From NCBI GenBank assembly GCA_964609495.1, contig CAZSTA010000234.1:1-5236 (forward strand): a stretch of DNA of 5,236 nt. Direction: 5' to 3'. A model generated the notes under the pieces. The model was not told the origin of the DNA and made no database searches. It saw nothing but the letters and a program-made list of their open reading frames with translations. This DNA comes from CAZSTA01 sp964609495 [NCBI: uncultured bacterium] (lineage in GTDB: Bacteria > CAZSTA01). Each line of letters starts with the position of its first letter. The first letter of the stretch is position 1. The position numbers were made by a program, and so were the translations under genes. Positions 1 through 5,236 of this stretch are shown piece after piece.

Positions 1-72
1 GGAGGGTGTAATATAAAGTAAATTAGATCTTAGATCCCAGATTTTATATGCATCTCACTCTGCCAATATTGA
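1..72. other. Upstream intergenic stretch with no recognisable gene
   Basis: All three forward frames hit stop codons within the first 21 bases, so at most the last few codons of an upstream gene could be here, and none is recognisable. The stretch is A+T-rich. It contains a tandem 7-bp repeat, TTAGATC at 23-29 and again at 30-36, and the palindrome CAATATTG at 64-71 just before the promoter. No intrinsic terminator for an upstream gene is visible. Confidence 0.5.
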
Positions 73-104
73 TTGACAATATAGCCTTAGTTTGATATAA
101 TATC
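66..104. promoter_or_regulatory. Palindromes overlapping the promoter, candidate operator
   Basis: ATATTG (66-71) and CAATAT (77-82) form an inverted repeat with a 5-bp gap that covers the -35 box. A second perfect palindrome, GATAT-A-ATATC (94-104), is centred on the -10 box. Short A+T-rich palindromes over the promoter are typical binding sites of ribbon-helix-helix antitoxins that repress their own operon. The first gene downstream encodes a protein with a plausible N-terminal DNA-binding segment, so autoregulation is a reasonable inference. A+T-rich promoter DNA also produces such palindromes by chance. Confidence 0.4.
73..101 (+). promoter_or_regulatory. Consensus sigma-70-type promoter of the antitoxin-proA unit
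   Basis: TTGACA at 73-78 and TATAAT at 96-101 are both perfect matches to the housekeeping promoter boxes, with the optimal 17-bp spacer. The expected transcription start is near 107-110, giving a leader of about 80 nt before the antitoxin ATG at 191. That leader is purine-rich around 129-148. No terminator is seen between here and the end of proA, so this promoter should transcribe the antitoxin gene, the PIN remnant and proA together. Such a strong promoter normally needs repression, and the flanking palindromes are candidate operators. Confidence 0.85.
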
Positions 105-190
105 GTCAAGTTCTATATCCACTTTGGCGGAGAGAAGTTAAGAGAGAGTCGAGTTTTTAAGCAGAATAATAGGTAGGAGGATGATCGAGG

Positions 191-502
191 ATGAGTTTAC
201 CAGTCCTTATAGAGGAGGAAATTGAGGCGTTGATCGAAGTTGGACGTTTCTCTTCCCGAGAAGATTTTGTAGAGGAAGCAATAAGATTCTTCCTCCAGGT
301 CAATGTAGAGCTAAGGATAGATGCCGCTATAAAATTATATCTAGATAAAGAAGTAAGTCTAGGTAGAGCTGCAGAGATCGCTGGCCTGCATATAGAAGAA
401 TTTAAGAGTGTTCTCAAGAGTAGGGGGATAAAGATAATAGTTGAAGCTCCTTCTGAAGAGCAGATGAAAAGAGAAACAGAATTGATGAGGAAGCGAAAAT
501 GA
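191..502 (+). CDS. UPF0175-type antitoxin, partner of a PIN-domain toxin
   Basis: A 103-residue soluble protein. Residues 3-36 look like a short ribbon-helix-helix or dimerisation segment: a strand around LPVLIEEE, then helices ending in EDFVEEAIRFFLQ. Residues 40-82 match the UPF0175 pattern, with the hallmark SLGRAAEIAGL (56-66) followed by an EEFKSVLKSRGI-like helix resembling a helix-turn-helix. The C-terminal tail (84-103) is highly charged, as expected for an antitoxin segment that wraps its toxin. UPF0175 proteins are commonly encoded just upstream of PIN-domain ribonucleases and act as antitoxins; the ATGA overlap with a PIN start codon here supports that role. The start is well fixed: an in-frame stop lies at 182-184, and GGAGG at 176-180 sits 10 nt before the ATG. 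Because the toxin is truncated, this is probably an orphan antitoxin, possibly kept as a regulator of the operon that now includes proA. Confidence 0.8.
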   Translation: MSLPVLIEEEIEALIEVGRFSSREDFVEEAIRFFLQVNVELRIDAAIKLYLDKEVSLGRAAEIAGLHIEEFKSVLKSRGIKIIVEAPSEEQMKRETELMRKRK

Positions 503-627
503 ACCTAATTTTCGATACTGATGTTCTTTCTATGTTTGCAAAAGTAAAGGCTATAAATCTTCTGAAGAAGCTCTATATTGATGATAATGTTTATATCTTA
601 ATTATTAATCAAGGAGGGGAAAAATCT
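499..627 (+). pseudogene. Truncated PIN-domain toxin (VapC-like), N-terminal remnant
   Basis: The start codon overlaps the antitoxin stop (ATGA, 499-502) and has a Shine-Dalgarno site, GAGG at 487-490, so translation initiation looks intact. The first residues, MNLIFDTDVLSMFAKV followed by a LLKKLY helix, are the characteristic first strand and helix of a PIN domain, including the first metal-binding Asp (D6). Resemblance continues weakly through a VYIL strand and then stops at about residue 35-38. PIN toxins are normally around 130-160 residues. The remaining catalytic acidic residues are missing, so it cannot be an active nuclease. There is no stop codon: the frame passes through the proA Shine-Dalgarno site and joins proA in phase at 628. 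The breakpoint is probably between about 590 and 610. An alternative is a short coupling peptide unrelated to PIN, but the antitoxin context makes that less likely. Confidence 0.7.
611..619 (+). promoter_or_regulatory. Strong ribosome binding site that fixes the proA start
   Basis: AAGGAGGGG lies 8 nt before the ATG at 628. It is the best Shine-Dalgarno match in the window and falls inside the longer open frame that begins at 499. It argues that ProA is initiated at 628 and is not made only as a 461-residue fusion. Confidence 0.8.
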
Positions 628-1884
628 ATGACTATCCAAGAGATGGTAATCGCTAAAGCCAAAGCCGCGAAAGAATCTGCTAATAAGCTAGCTACTGCCT
701 CCTCAGAGGTTAAGAATGAAGCCCTAAACCTTATGGCCAAGGCATTAGAGGATAGGGCCGAGGAGATCATCAAGGAGAACGCTAAAGATCTCGAGTATGC
801 TAAGGAGAAGAATCTATCGAGCGCGATGATCGATAGACTCACCCTGAATCCGAAACGCATCGCCAAGATGGCTGATGGATTACGCGAGGTGGCTATGCTA
901 CCTGATCCGGTGGGCAGGGTCACCGCTGGCTGGAGACGTCCCAATGGAATCCTCATCGAGAAAGTTACCGTGCCACTCGGAGTCATTGGCTTCATATATG
1001 AATCTCGTCCTAACGTGACCGCTGATGCAGCCGCTCTCTGTTTGAAGTCGGGCAATGCGGTGATACTGCGTGGAGGATCAGAAGCGATCAACTCCAATAT
1101 AATCATCACTCATATCCTTGATGAGGCGACAGGGGAGACTGGCATCCCTAGAGATGTTATCCAGACGATCGAGACGACCGATCGAGCAGCGGTAAATGTA
1201 ATGCTCAAATTAAATGAATATCTGAGCTTAATCATCCCTCGCGGCGGAAAAGGGCTGATCAAAACAGTAGTGGAGAATGCCACGGTTCCAGTTATTAAAC
1301 ACTATGAGGGAGTATGTCATACCTATGTTGATAAGGATGCGGATTTGGAAATGGCTTATAATATCTGCTTTAATGCTAAGGTCCAGCGTCCGGGCGTTTG
1401 TAATGCGATGGAGACGATGTTAGTCCACAAGGATATCGCGGGCGATTTCCTTCCCACGATGGCAAGCAAGCTCCGATCTGCGGGAGTGGAGATGAGAGGG
1501 TGTGCTGAAACTAAGAAGATCCTATCTGATATCAAGGAGGCCACCGAGGAAGATTGGTCAACCGAATATCTTGATCTGATCCTCTCGATCAGGATCGTGA
1601 ATGATCTCGATGAGGCTATCGAGCACATAGTGCGCTATGGTTCTCAGCACTCTGACGGTATCGTCAGCACTAACTATAATGCGGTGCATAAGTTTATGGA
1701 GAAGGTCGATTCTGCGGCTGTCTTTGCCAACTGCTCCACTAGACTGCATGATGGTTTTGAATTTGGTTTAGGTGCTGAGATCGGTATCTCAACTGATAAA
1801 CTTCACGCTAGAGGTCCGATGGCGCTTGAGGAATTGACGAGCTATAAGTATATCGTCTGGGGAGAAGGACAAATTAGGCGATGA
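628..1884 (+). CDS. proA: Gamma-glutamyl phosphate reductase (glutamate-5-semialdehyde dehydrogenase)
   Basis: ProA reduces gamma-glutamyl phosphate to glutamate-5-semialdehyde with NADPH, the second step of proline synthesis from glutamate, in the cytoplasm. The 418-residue product from this start has the usual family length. Recognisable blocks are VPLGVIGFIYESRPNV (115-130) and LKSGNAVILRGGSEA (139-153) of the aldehyde-dehydrogenase fold, LIIPRGGKGLI (201-211), the catalytic cysteine C258 in QRPGVCNAMET, the ProA signature from V324 to I345 (ending RYGSQHSDGI), and the C-terminal EFGLGAEIGIS and KLHARGPMALEELTSYKY blocks. All key residues seem present, so the enzyme should be active. The frame is open back to 499 through a PIN-toxin remnant, but the strong Shine-Dalgarno site and normal length favour 628. 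No own promoter is evident, so it is probably transcribed from 73-101 with the antitoxin gene. The usual partner proB is absent from the window. Confidence 0.97.
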   Translation: MTIQEMVIAKAKAAKESANKLATASSEVKNEALNLMAKALEDRAEEIIKENAKDLEYAKEKNLSSAMIDRLTLNPKRIAKMADGLREVAMLPDPVGRVTAGWRRPNGILIEKVTVPLGVIGFIYESRPNVTADAAALCLKSGNAVILRGGSEAINSNIIITHILDEATGETGIPRDVIQTIETTDRAAVNVMLKLNEYLSLIIPRGGKGLIKTVVENATVPVIKHYEGVCHTYVDKDADLEMAYNICFNAKVQRPGVCNAMETMLVHKDIAGDFLPTMASKLRSAGVEMRGCAETKKILSDIKEATEEDWSTEYLDLILSIRIVNDLDEAIEHIVRYGSQHSDGIVSTNYNAVHKFMEKVDSAAVFANCSTRLHDGFEFGLGAEIGISTDKLHARGPMALEELTSYKYIVWGEGQIRR

Positions 1885-1940
1885 AATATGAAATTCGCTT
1901 CTATGATGATTATAGTGGAGGTCACGACTCAGCAGGATAA
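1881..1940 (+). other. Micro-ORF overlapping the proA stop codon
   Basis: An ATG at 1881 overlaps the proA TGA in the ATGA arrangement and opens a 19-codon frame (MKYEIRFYDDYSGG and five more residues) ending in TAA. AAGGA at 1865-1869 is 11 nt upstream. It matches no family I recognise. It may be the start of a former translationally coupled gene that has been cut off, a small peptide gene, or chance. Confidence 0.2.
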
Positions 1941-2006
1941 TCTGCATATTATGCCTCCAGTCTTCAAGACTATATACATCTCGCCTTATGATTAGTCCTA
2001 TCATTC
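1885..2006. other. Intergenic region with small inverted repeats
   Basis: Between the end of proA and the terminator, TGGAGG (1916-1921) can pair with CCTCCA (1954-1959), and inside that loop GCAG (1932-1935) can pair with CTGC (1942-1945). Next comes a near-perfect 13-bp palindrome with arms AGTCTT and AAGACT (1959-1971). A 14-codon frame at 1951-1995 has no clear ribosome binding site. A weak promoter-like pair, TTCAAG (1963-1968) and TATGAT (1987-1992), 18 bp apart, could start transcription just before the terminator. I recognise no known RNA family. Confidence 0.3.
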
Positions 2007-2044
2007 AGGTGAGATTCATTAAATTAGTGAATCTCACCTTTTTT
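2007..2044 (+). terminator. Strong intrinsic terminator after proA
   Basis: AGGTGAGATTCA (2007-2018) pairs perfectly with TGAATCTCACCT (2028-2039). The 12-bp stem can extend by a T-G and a T-A pair, closing a 5-nt loop. A run of six T follows (2039-2044). There is no T-run on the opposite strand, so it acts in the + direction only. It ends the antitoxin-proA transcript. It lies only 17 nt upstream of the next start codon, so it is also a possible attenuator of the downstream operon. Confidence 0.92.
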
Positions 2045-2061
2045 GTTAGTGAGGTAAAGCT

Positions 2062-3978
2062 ATGGAGAGAATGAGAAAACACATAAATGAAGTAACTATA
2101 ACTTTTGCGATAATCTTTATAATCTTATCATTCCTCTATATAACACAAGGACATAAAGTATTATGGGCTGATGGATACTATTACTACGTCTATTTAAGAT
2201 CAGCGATTATAGATTTCGATATAGACTTCAAGAACGAATATGAGATGGTTCCCGATCCCTTCTATGCCGTTAGATTAGCGAGAGGGGAAAAAGATAGCTA
2301 CGTTAATACTTTTCCCATAGGAGCGGCGATCTTATGGTCCCCTTTCTTTCTCCTCGCTCACTCCCTCGCCCTTATCCTAAGCAAGTTGGGTTATAATATC
2401 AATCCAAATGGTTTCTCTCCTTTGTATATAAAGATGACTTTATACGGGACCACATTATACGGTTTTCTATCCCTGATATTAGTATATAAATTATGTTCCA
2501 GATTCTTCTCCCGAAGGGTATCTCTCGCGGCTACCATAGCCACAAGTTTCGGGTCGTTTATCCTTTGGTACATAGCTTATGATCCTTCAATGCCTCATGC
2601 TATCGCCGGTTTTGCGGTATCTCTATTCATCTATTACTGGCTCAAGACGAACAATAATCGTAGTCTAAAGGAGTGGATCGTTCTCGGAGCTATAGCTGGA
2701 TTGATGATGTTAGTGCGATCTCAGGAAGGATTATTTATGATCGTAGTCGCTATCGAATTATCGGTATCTCTATATGAATCGATTAAAAGTAGAAATTGGT
2801 TGCGTTTACGAAGATCGCTCTTTTTCGGTCTCATTTTCATCTTAACCGTTATAATAGTCTTCTCTCCCCAGCTATTCTCCTGGAAATATATGTTCGGTGG
2901 ATTTTTCAGCACTCCCCAAGGTAGAGGATTTCTCAAGTGGGGTCGTCCCTTGATGGGCAACGTTCTTTTTTCTACGAGAAGCGGTCTATTCGTTTGGAGT
3001 CCTATTCTCTATCTCTCAACGATAGGTTTACTTCTATTATACAAGAAGAATCGCCTTTTCTTCCTATCCTTACTCGTAGCTTTTATTTTACAATTATATC
3101 TAAATAGTATAGTGAAGGATTGGTGGGCTGGGACATCCTTTGGAGCGAGGAGATTCGGGGATTGCCTCCCGATCTTTGGTTTAGGACTGGCTGGACTTCT
3201 GGAATGGTTCTACTCTTTTTTAGAGATACATCTGAATTATAAGCTTATACTTAAACTCATAACTCTATTATTAATCTTGGTATTTATAGTAATTAATATA
3301 GGTTTTATAGGGGGCTATAGGATAGGTATCGTTAGTCCCGATGCCTGTTTTCAGGTGGATTCGGCACTAGTTTCTATGGTAAGAGTTGGTTTACCTAAGA
3401 TCTACCATATAACCGGCAATCCTTTCTCCTTTCCAGCCAACTGGCTCTTCAGCTTAAAATATAAGGTATCCCCTGCTGATTATGATATATTAGTTGGTCA
3501 ATATTTCATATTTGGTCCTAGTAATTATGGTTCCGTTCTCGATTTTGGGAAGAAAGAGCACGACAAGTTCCTAGTGGAGGGCTTCTCCCCTCCTCAGACT
3601 CAGGAAGATAGAATCACCCTGGTATGGTCGAATGAGGAACGATCAAGAGCTTTGGTCCCTCTCAACAATTATGGTAAAGATTACCTCTTCACTTTCCGAG
3701 TAGCTCCTTTTCTATACCCTAATTCACCTCCTCAGACCTTGAAGATAACTTTGAATAGAAGATTTCTCGCCGAATTAAAATTATCTCCCGATTGGAACGA
3801 GTATAAGGTCCGAGCGCCTAAGGGGAGGATAAAATATGACATAAACGAATTGATCTTCGAGTATGGCTATGCTATATCACCGAGAGAATTAGGGATAGGG
3901 AACAGCAAGCATAAGATCGGAGTTGCGTTCGACTATCTGAGATTTGAACTTTTGGATCCTGAAGAAAGGGGTGAATAA
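2062..3978 (+). CDS. GT-C-type polytopic membrane glycosyltransferase with C-terminal extracytoplasmic domain
   Basis: A 638-residue membrane protein. The first ~415 residues hold about 11-12 hydrophobic helices (roughly 12-28, 85-108, 125-147, 152-170, 176-193, 205-237, 252-270, 310-348, 366-386, 395-416). The layout resembles the GT39/GT83-like GT-C superfamily, which transfers sugars from polyprenyl-phosphate donors on the outer face of the membrane. An acidic residue in the first external loop (D37 in WADGYYYY), followed by a DFDIDFKNEY block (51-60), fits the usual catalytic position. DPSMPHA (174-180) and the loop KDWWAGTSFGARRFGDCLP (352-370) resemble conserved loops of related bacterial proteins. 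Residues ~480-638 are soluble, rich in predicted beta-strands, and end in FDYLRFELL, suggesting an external beta-sandwich, possibly carbohydrate-binding. GAGG (2051-2054) lies 7 nt before the ATG. The next gene follows after 2 bp. The acceptor and sugar cannot be deduced. Confidence 0.75.
   Translation: MERMRKHINEVTITFAIIFIILSFLYITQGHKVLWADGYYYYVYLRSAIIDFDIDFKNEYEMVPDPFYAVRLARGEKDSYVNTFPIGAAILWSPFFLLAHSLALILSKLGYNINPNGFSPLYIKMTLYGTTLYGFLSLILVYKLCSRFFSRRVSLAATIATSFGSFILWYIAYDPSMPHAIAGFAVSLFIYYWLKTNNNRSLKEWIVLGAIAGLMMLVRSQEGLFMIVVAIELSVSLYESIKSRNWLRLRRSLFFGLIFILTVIIVFSPQLFSWKYMFGGFFSTPQGRGFLKWGRPLMGNVLFSTRSGLFVWSPILYLSTIGLLLLYKKNRLFFLSLLVAFILQLYLNSIVKDWWAGTSFGARRFGDCLPIFGLGLAGLLEWFYSFLEIHLNYKLILKLITLLLILVFIVINIGFIGGYRIGIVSPDACFQVDSALVSMVRVGLPKIYHITGNPFSFPANWLFSLKYKVSPADYDILVGQYFIFGPSNYGSVLDFGKKEHDKFLVEGFSPPQTQEDRITLVWSNEERSRALVPLNNYGKDYLFTFRVAPFLYPNSPPQTLKITLNRRFLAELKLSPDWNEYKVRAPKGRIKYDINELIFEYGYAISPRELGIGNSKHKIGVAFDYLRFELLDPEERGE
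3965..3974 (+). promoter_or_regulatory. Ribosome binding site supporting a TTG start
   Basis: AAAGGGGTGA lies within the last codons of the glycosyltransferase gene and ends 6 nt before the TTG at 3981. It closely follows the anti-Shine-Dalgarno complement. An in-frame stop at 3972-3974 excludes an earlier start, and the next in-frame ATG would remove the first transmembrane helix. Confidence 0.75.
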
Positions 3979-3980
3979 GC

Positions 3981-5219
3981 TTGGAAAGTGAGATCCAAGA
4001 GGAAAAGCTACCTCCTTCCATCTTTCGTAATCGAAGTTTCGTCTCGGTCTGGATAGGGCAGTTGATCTCCGTGATCGGGGATGGCATTTATCAGATCGGG
4101 CTGATGTGGTGGGTTATGGACAAAACTGGGTCAGCTACGGCTATGGCGACGGTCGCTATCTTCGCCTCTGTACCGGGGGTCCTATTAGGACCCATAGCTG
4201 GGGTCTATGTCGATCGTTGGGATCGCCGACGCTTAATGATCTGGACGGACCTGCTAAGGGCAGGAGTGATAGCTGTTCCAGCTCTTCTCTTGGAAATAGG
4301 AAGGCTAGAGGTCTGGCATATCTACATAGTGGCTACTCTTCTCTCCACCTTCAGCACCTTCTTCTTTCCCGCGATGGGAGCCTCGATACCAAATATTGTC
4401 AGGAAGGAGCAACTTACTCGCGCTAATTCGATCAACTATACCACCTTTAGTCTTTCTGGCATTCTAGGACCCGCCCTAGGAGGGATGGCAGTTGCCACCT
4501 TGGGAACAAAAGGAACGATGTATTTAGATGCTCTAACCTTTGTGATGTCTGGTATTGCGATCTTCATCGCTTCTATTCCCAGTCCTTCCCTTCAAAGGGT
4601 AGCCGAGGAGAGTAAATCAGTTCTAGGGGATCTAAAGGCAGGATTAGCCTACCTATTCGCTCAGAAATTGTTGTTTGGTATGATGATTCTCTCCAGCATC
4701 GCCAACTTCTTCGCTGCTCCTATAGGAATATTGATCCCAATTATGGCTAAGCAAGTCCTAAATGTAGGACCGGAGGGTTTTGGATACCTAAGTGCTTCTT
4801 TACCTATTGGGATGCTTATCGGTTCGCTTGCTTTGGGAGCGATGAAGGAAGTGCATAGTAGAGGGGTTAAGATAATATGGTCTATGATCTTGGCTGGTTT
4901 GTGTTTATCCCTCTTCGGAGTGAGCAGGAATTTGTGGCTATCTATGGGAATATTCATAATAGGCGGAGCTTTTATAGCCGTGATAAATGTACTCATTCAA
5001 GTGATCTTTCAAACCTTCATCTCTGATGAGATGCGAGGACGGGTGTTTGGAGCGATAGGAACTTTGAGTCAGGGACTACGACCGATAGCCTTGGGCTTTG
5101 CGGGAGGGCTAACCGATGCTCTAGGAGCGCCTTTAATGTTAATTATAAGTGGTATTGCAGTAGCTATAAGTAGTTTGTTAGGGGGATATTTAGTCCCAGG
5201 ACTAAGAAAGCTGGATTAG
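3981..5219 (+). CDS. Major facilitator superfamily transporter (MFS_3 / EntS-MefA-like)
   Basis: A 412-residue inner-membrane carrier with 12 predicted helices in two six-helix halves (about 19-41, 55-76, 83-105, 111-133, 150-172, 180-198, then 230-254, 266-287, 296-313, 318-340, 355-377, 381-405). The middle cytoplasmic loop (about 200-228) is polar. The MFS loop 2-3 motif is clear as GVYVDRWDRRRLM (74-86). Opening with IFRNRSFVSVWIGQLISVIGDGIYQIGLMWW-type residues (14-44), and having DEMRGRVFG (349-357) before helix 11, is typical of the proton-driven efflux subgroup that includes macrolide and enterobactin exporters. Length is normal for that group. Translation starts at TTG, 2 bp after the glycosyltransferase stop, so the two are probably cotranscribed and translationally coupled. 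The substrate is unknown; export of a glycolipid-related metabolite or a drug are both possible. Confidence 0.9.
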   Translation: MESEIQEEKLPPSIFRNRSFVSVWIGQLISVIGDGIYQIGLMWWVMDKTGSATAMATVAIFASVPGVLLGPIAGVYVDRWDRRRLMIWTDLLRAGVIAVPALLLEIGRLEVWHIYIVATLLSTFSTFFFPAMGASIPNIVRKEQLTRANSINYTTFSLSGILGPALGGMAVATLGTKGTMYLDALTFVMSGIAIFIASIPSPSLQRVAEESKSVLGDLKAGLAYLFAQKLLFGMMILSSIANFFAAPIGILIPIMAKQVLNVGPEGFGYLSASLPIGMLIGSLALGAMKEVHSRGVKIIWSMILAGLCLSLFGVSRNLWLSMGIFIIGGAFIAVINVLIQVIFQTFISDEMRGRVFGAIGTLSQGLRPIALGFAGGLTDALGAPLMLIISGIAVAISSLLGGYLVPGLRKLD

Positions 5220-5236
5220 AGACGGTTAATCTGAGC

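Noticed and set aside
23-36. Tandem TTAGATC repeat near the left edge
   Set aside because: There are only two 7-bp copies in A+T-rich DNA, with no spacer regularity, so it is neither a CRISPR nor an iteron array.
181-225. Short frame starting at ATG 181, upstream of the antitoxin start
   Set aside because: The Shine-Dalgarno GGAGG directly abuts this ATG, leaving no spacer. The frame is only 14 codons and overlaps the well-supported start at 191.
814-836. Inverted repeat CTATCGA / TCGATAG inside proA
   Set aside because: It encodes conserved ProA residues (SSAMIDR). GATC/CGAT-rich codon use in this gene creates several such pairs, for example at 1576-1592, so chance is sufficient.
609-1109. 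166-codon open frame on the minus strand inside proA
   Set aside because: It is a shadow of the highly conserved proA coding frame, with no recognisable domain and composition dictated by the opposite strand.
499-1884. Single 461-residue gene start at 499 for ProA
   Set aside because: The first 43 residues are unlike ProA and resemble a PIN-domain start. The ATG at 628 has a strong ribosome binding site and gives the normal family length. The longer product is kept only as a finding.
3586-3738. Repeated SPPQT motif with an 11-bp identical DNA core (3589-3599 and 3727-3737) in the glycosyltransferase C-terminal domain
   Set aside because: Flanking residues do not align as a longer duplication, so this is most likely coincidence in loop segments.
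4106-4426. 106-codon + strand open frame inside the transporter gene
   Set aside because: It is out of frame with a clear MFS protein, and its translation is low-complexity and rich in Ser/Gly/Leu without domain features.
5220-5236. Possible terminator after the transporter gene
   Set aside because: Only 17 bases remain, with no stem and no T-run, so nothing can be said about where this operon ends.

Overview
This is bacterial DNA of moderate A+T content. The evidence is a perfect sigma-70-type promoter (TTGACA, 17-bp spacer, TATAAT), Shine-Dalgarno sites in front of every gene, and a classical stem-plus-T-run terminator. AGA/AGG and ATA codons are common, as in many thermophiles and uncultured bacterial phyla, but the lineage cannot be fixed from this window. 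All genes lie on the + strand in two transcription units.

Unit 1 (about 73-2044). A consensus promoter with palindromes over both its -35 and -10 boxes drives three elements. The first is a small UPF0175-type antitoxin gene (191-502). The second, overlapping it by ATGA, is the start of a PIN-domain ribonuclease toxin gene broken off after about 35-43 codons (499-627). The third is proA, gamma-glutamyl phosphate reductase of proline synthesis (628-1884). The PIN remnant has no stop codon and runs in frame into proA, so automatic gene calling gives one 461-residue ORF. The real ProA start is the ATG at 628, which has a strong Shine-Dalgarno site and gives the normal family length of 418 residues. 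The simplest reading is that a deletion or insertion destroyed the toxin gene and left proA downstream of a toxin-antitoxin promoter and an orphan antitoxin. proB, the usual partner of proA, is not in the window.

A 177-bp gap (1885-2061) contains small inverted repeats, two unrecognised micro-ORFs and a very strong intrinsic terminator (2007-2044).

Unit 2 (2062-5219). A GT-C-type polytopic membrane glycosyltransferase with a C-terminal extracytoplasmic domain (2062-3978) is followed after 2 bp by a 12-helix major facilitator transporter starting with TTG (3981-5219). The two are almost certainly cotranscribed. They suggest a cell-surface or lipid-linked sugar function plus an efflux carrier, but the substrates are unknown. 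The terminator ends only 17 nt before the glycosyltransferase start, so its transcription must either cross the terminator or use a start site that is not evident.

No CRISPR array, tRNA, rRNA or insertion sequence was seen. The most notable feature is the truncated toxin joined in frame to a housekeeping biosynthetic gene, with the antitoxin and its promoter retained.
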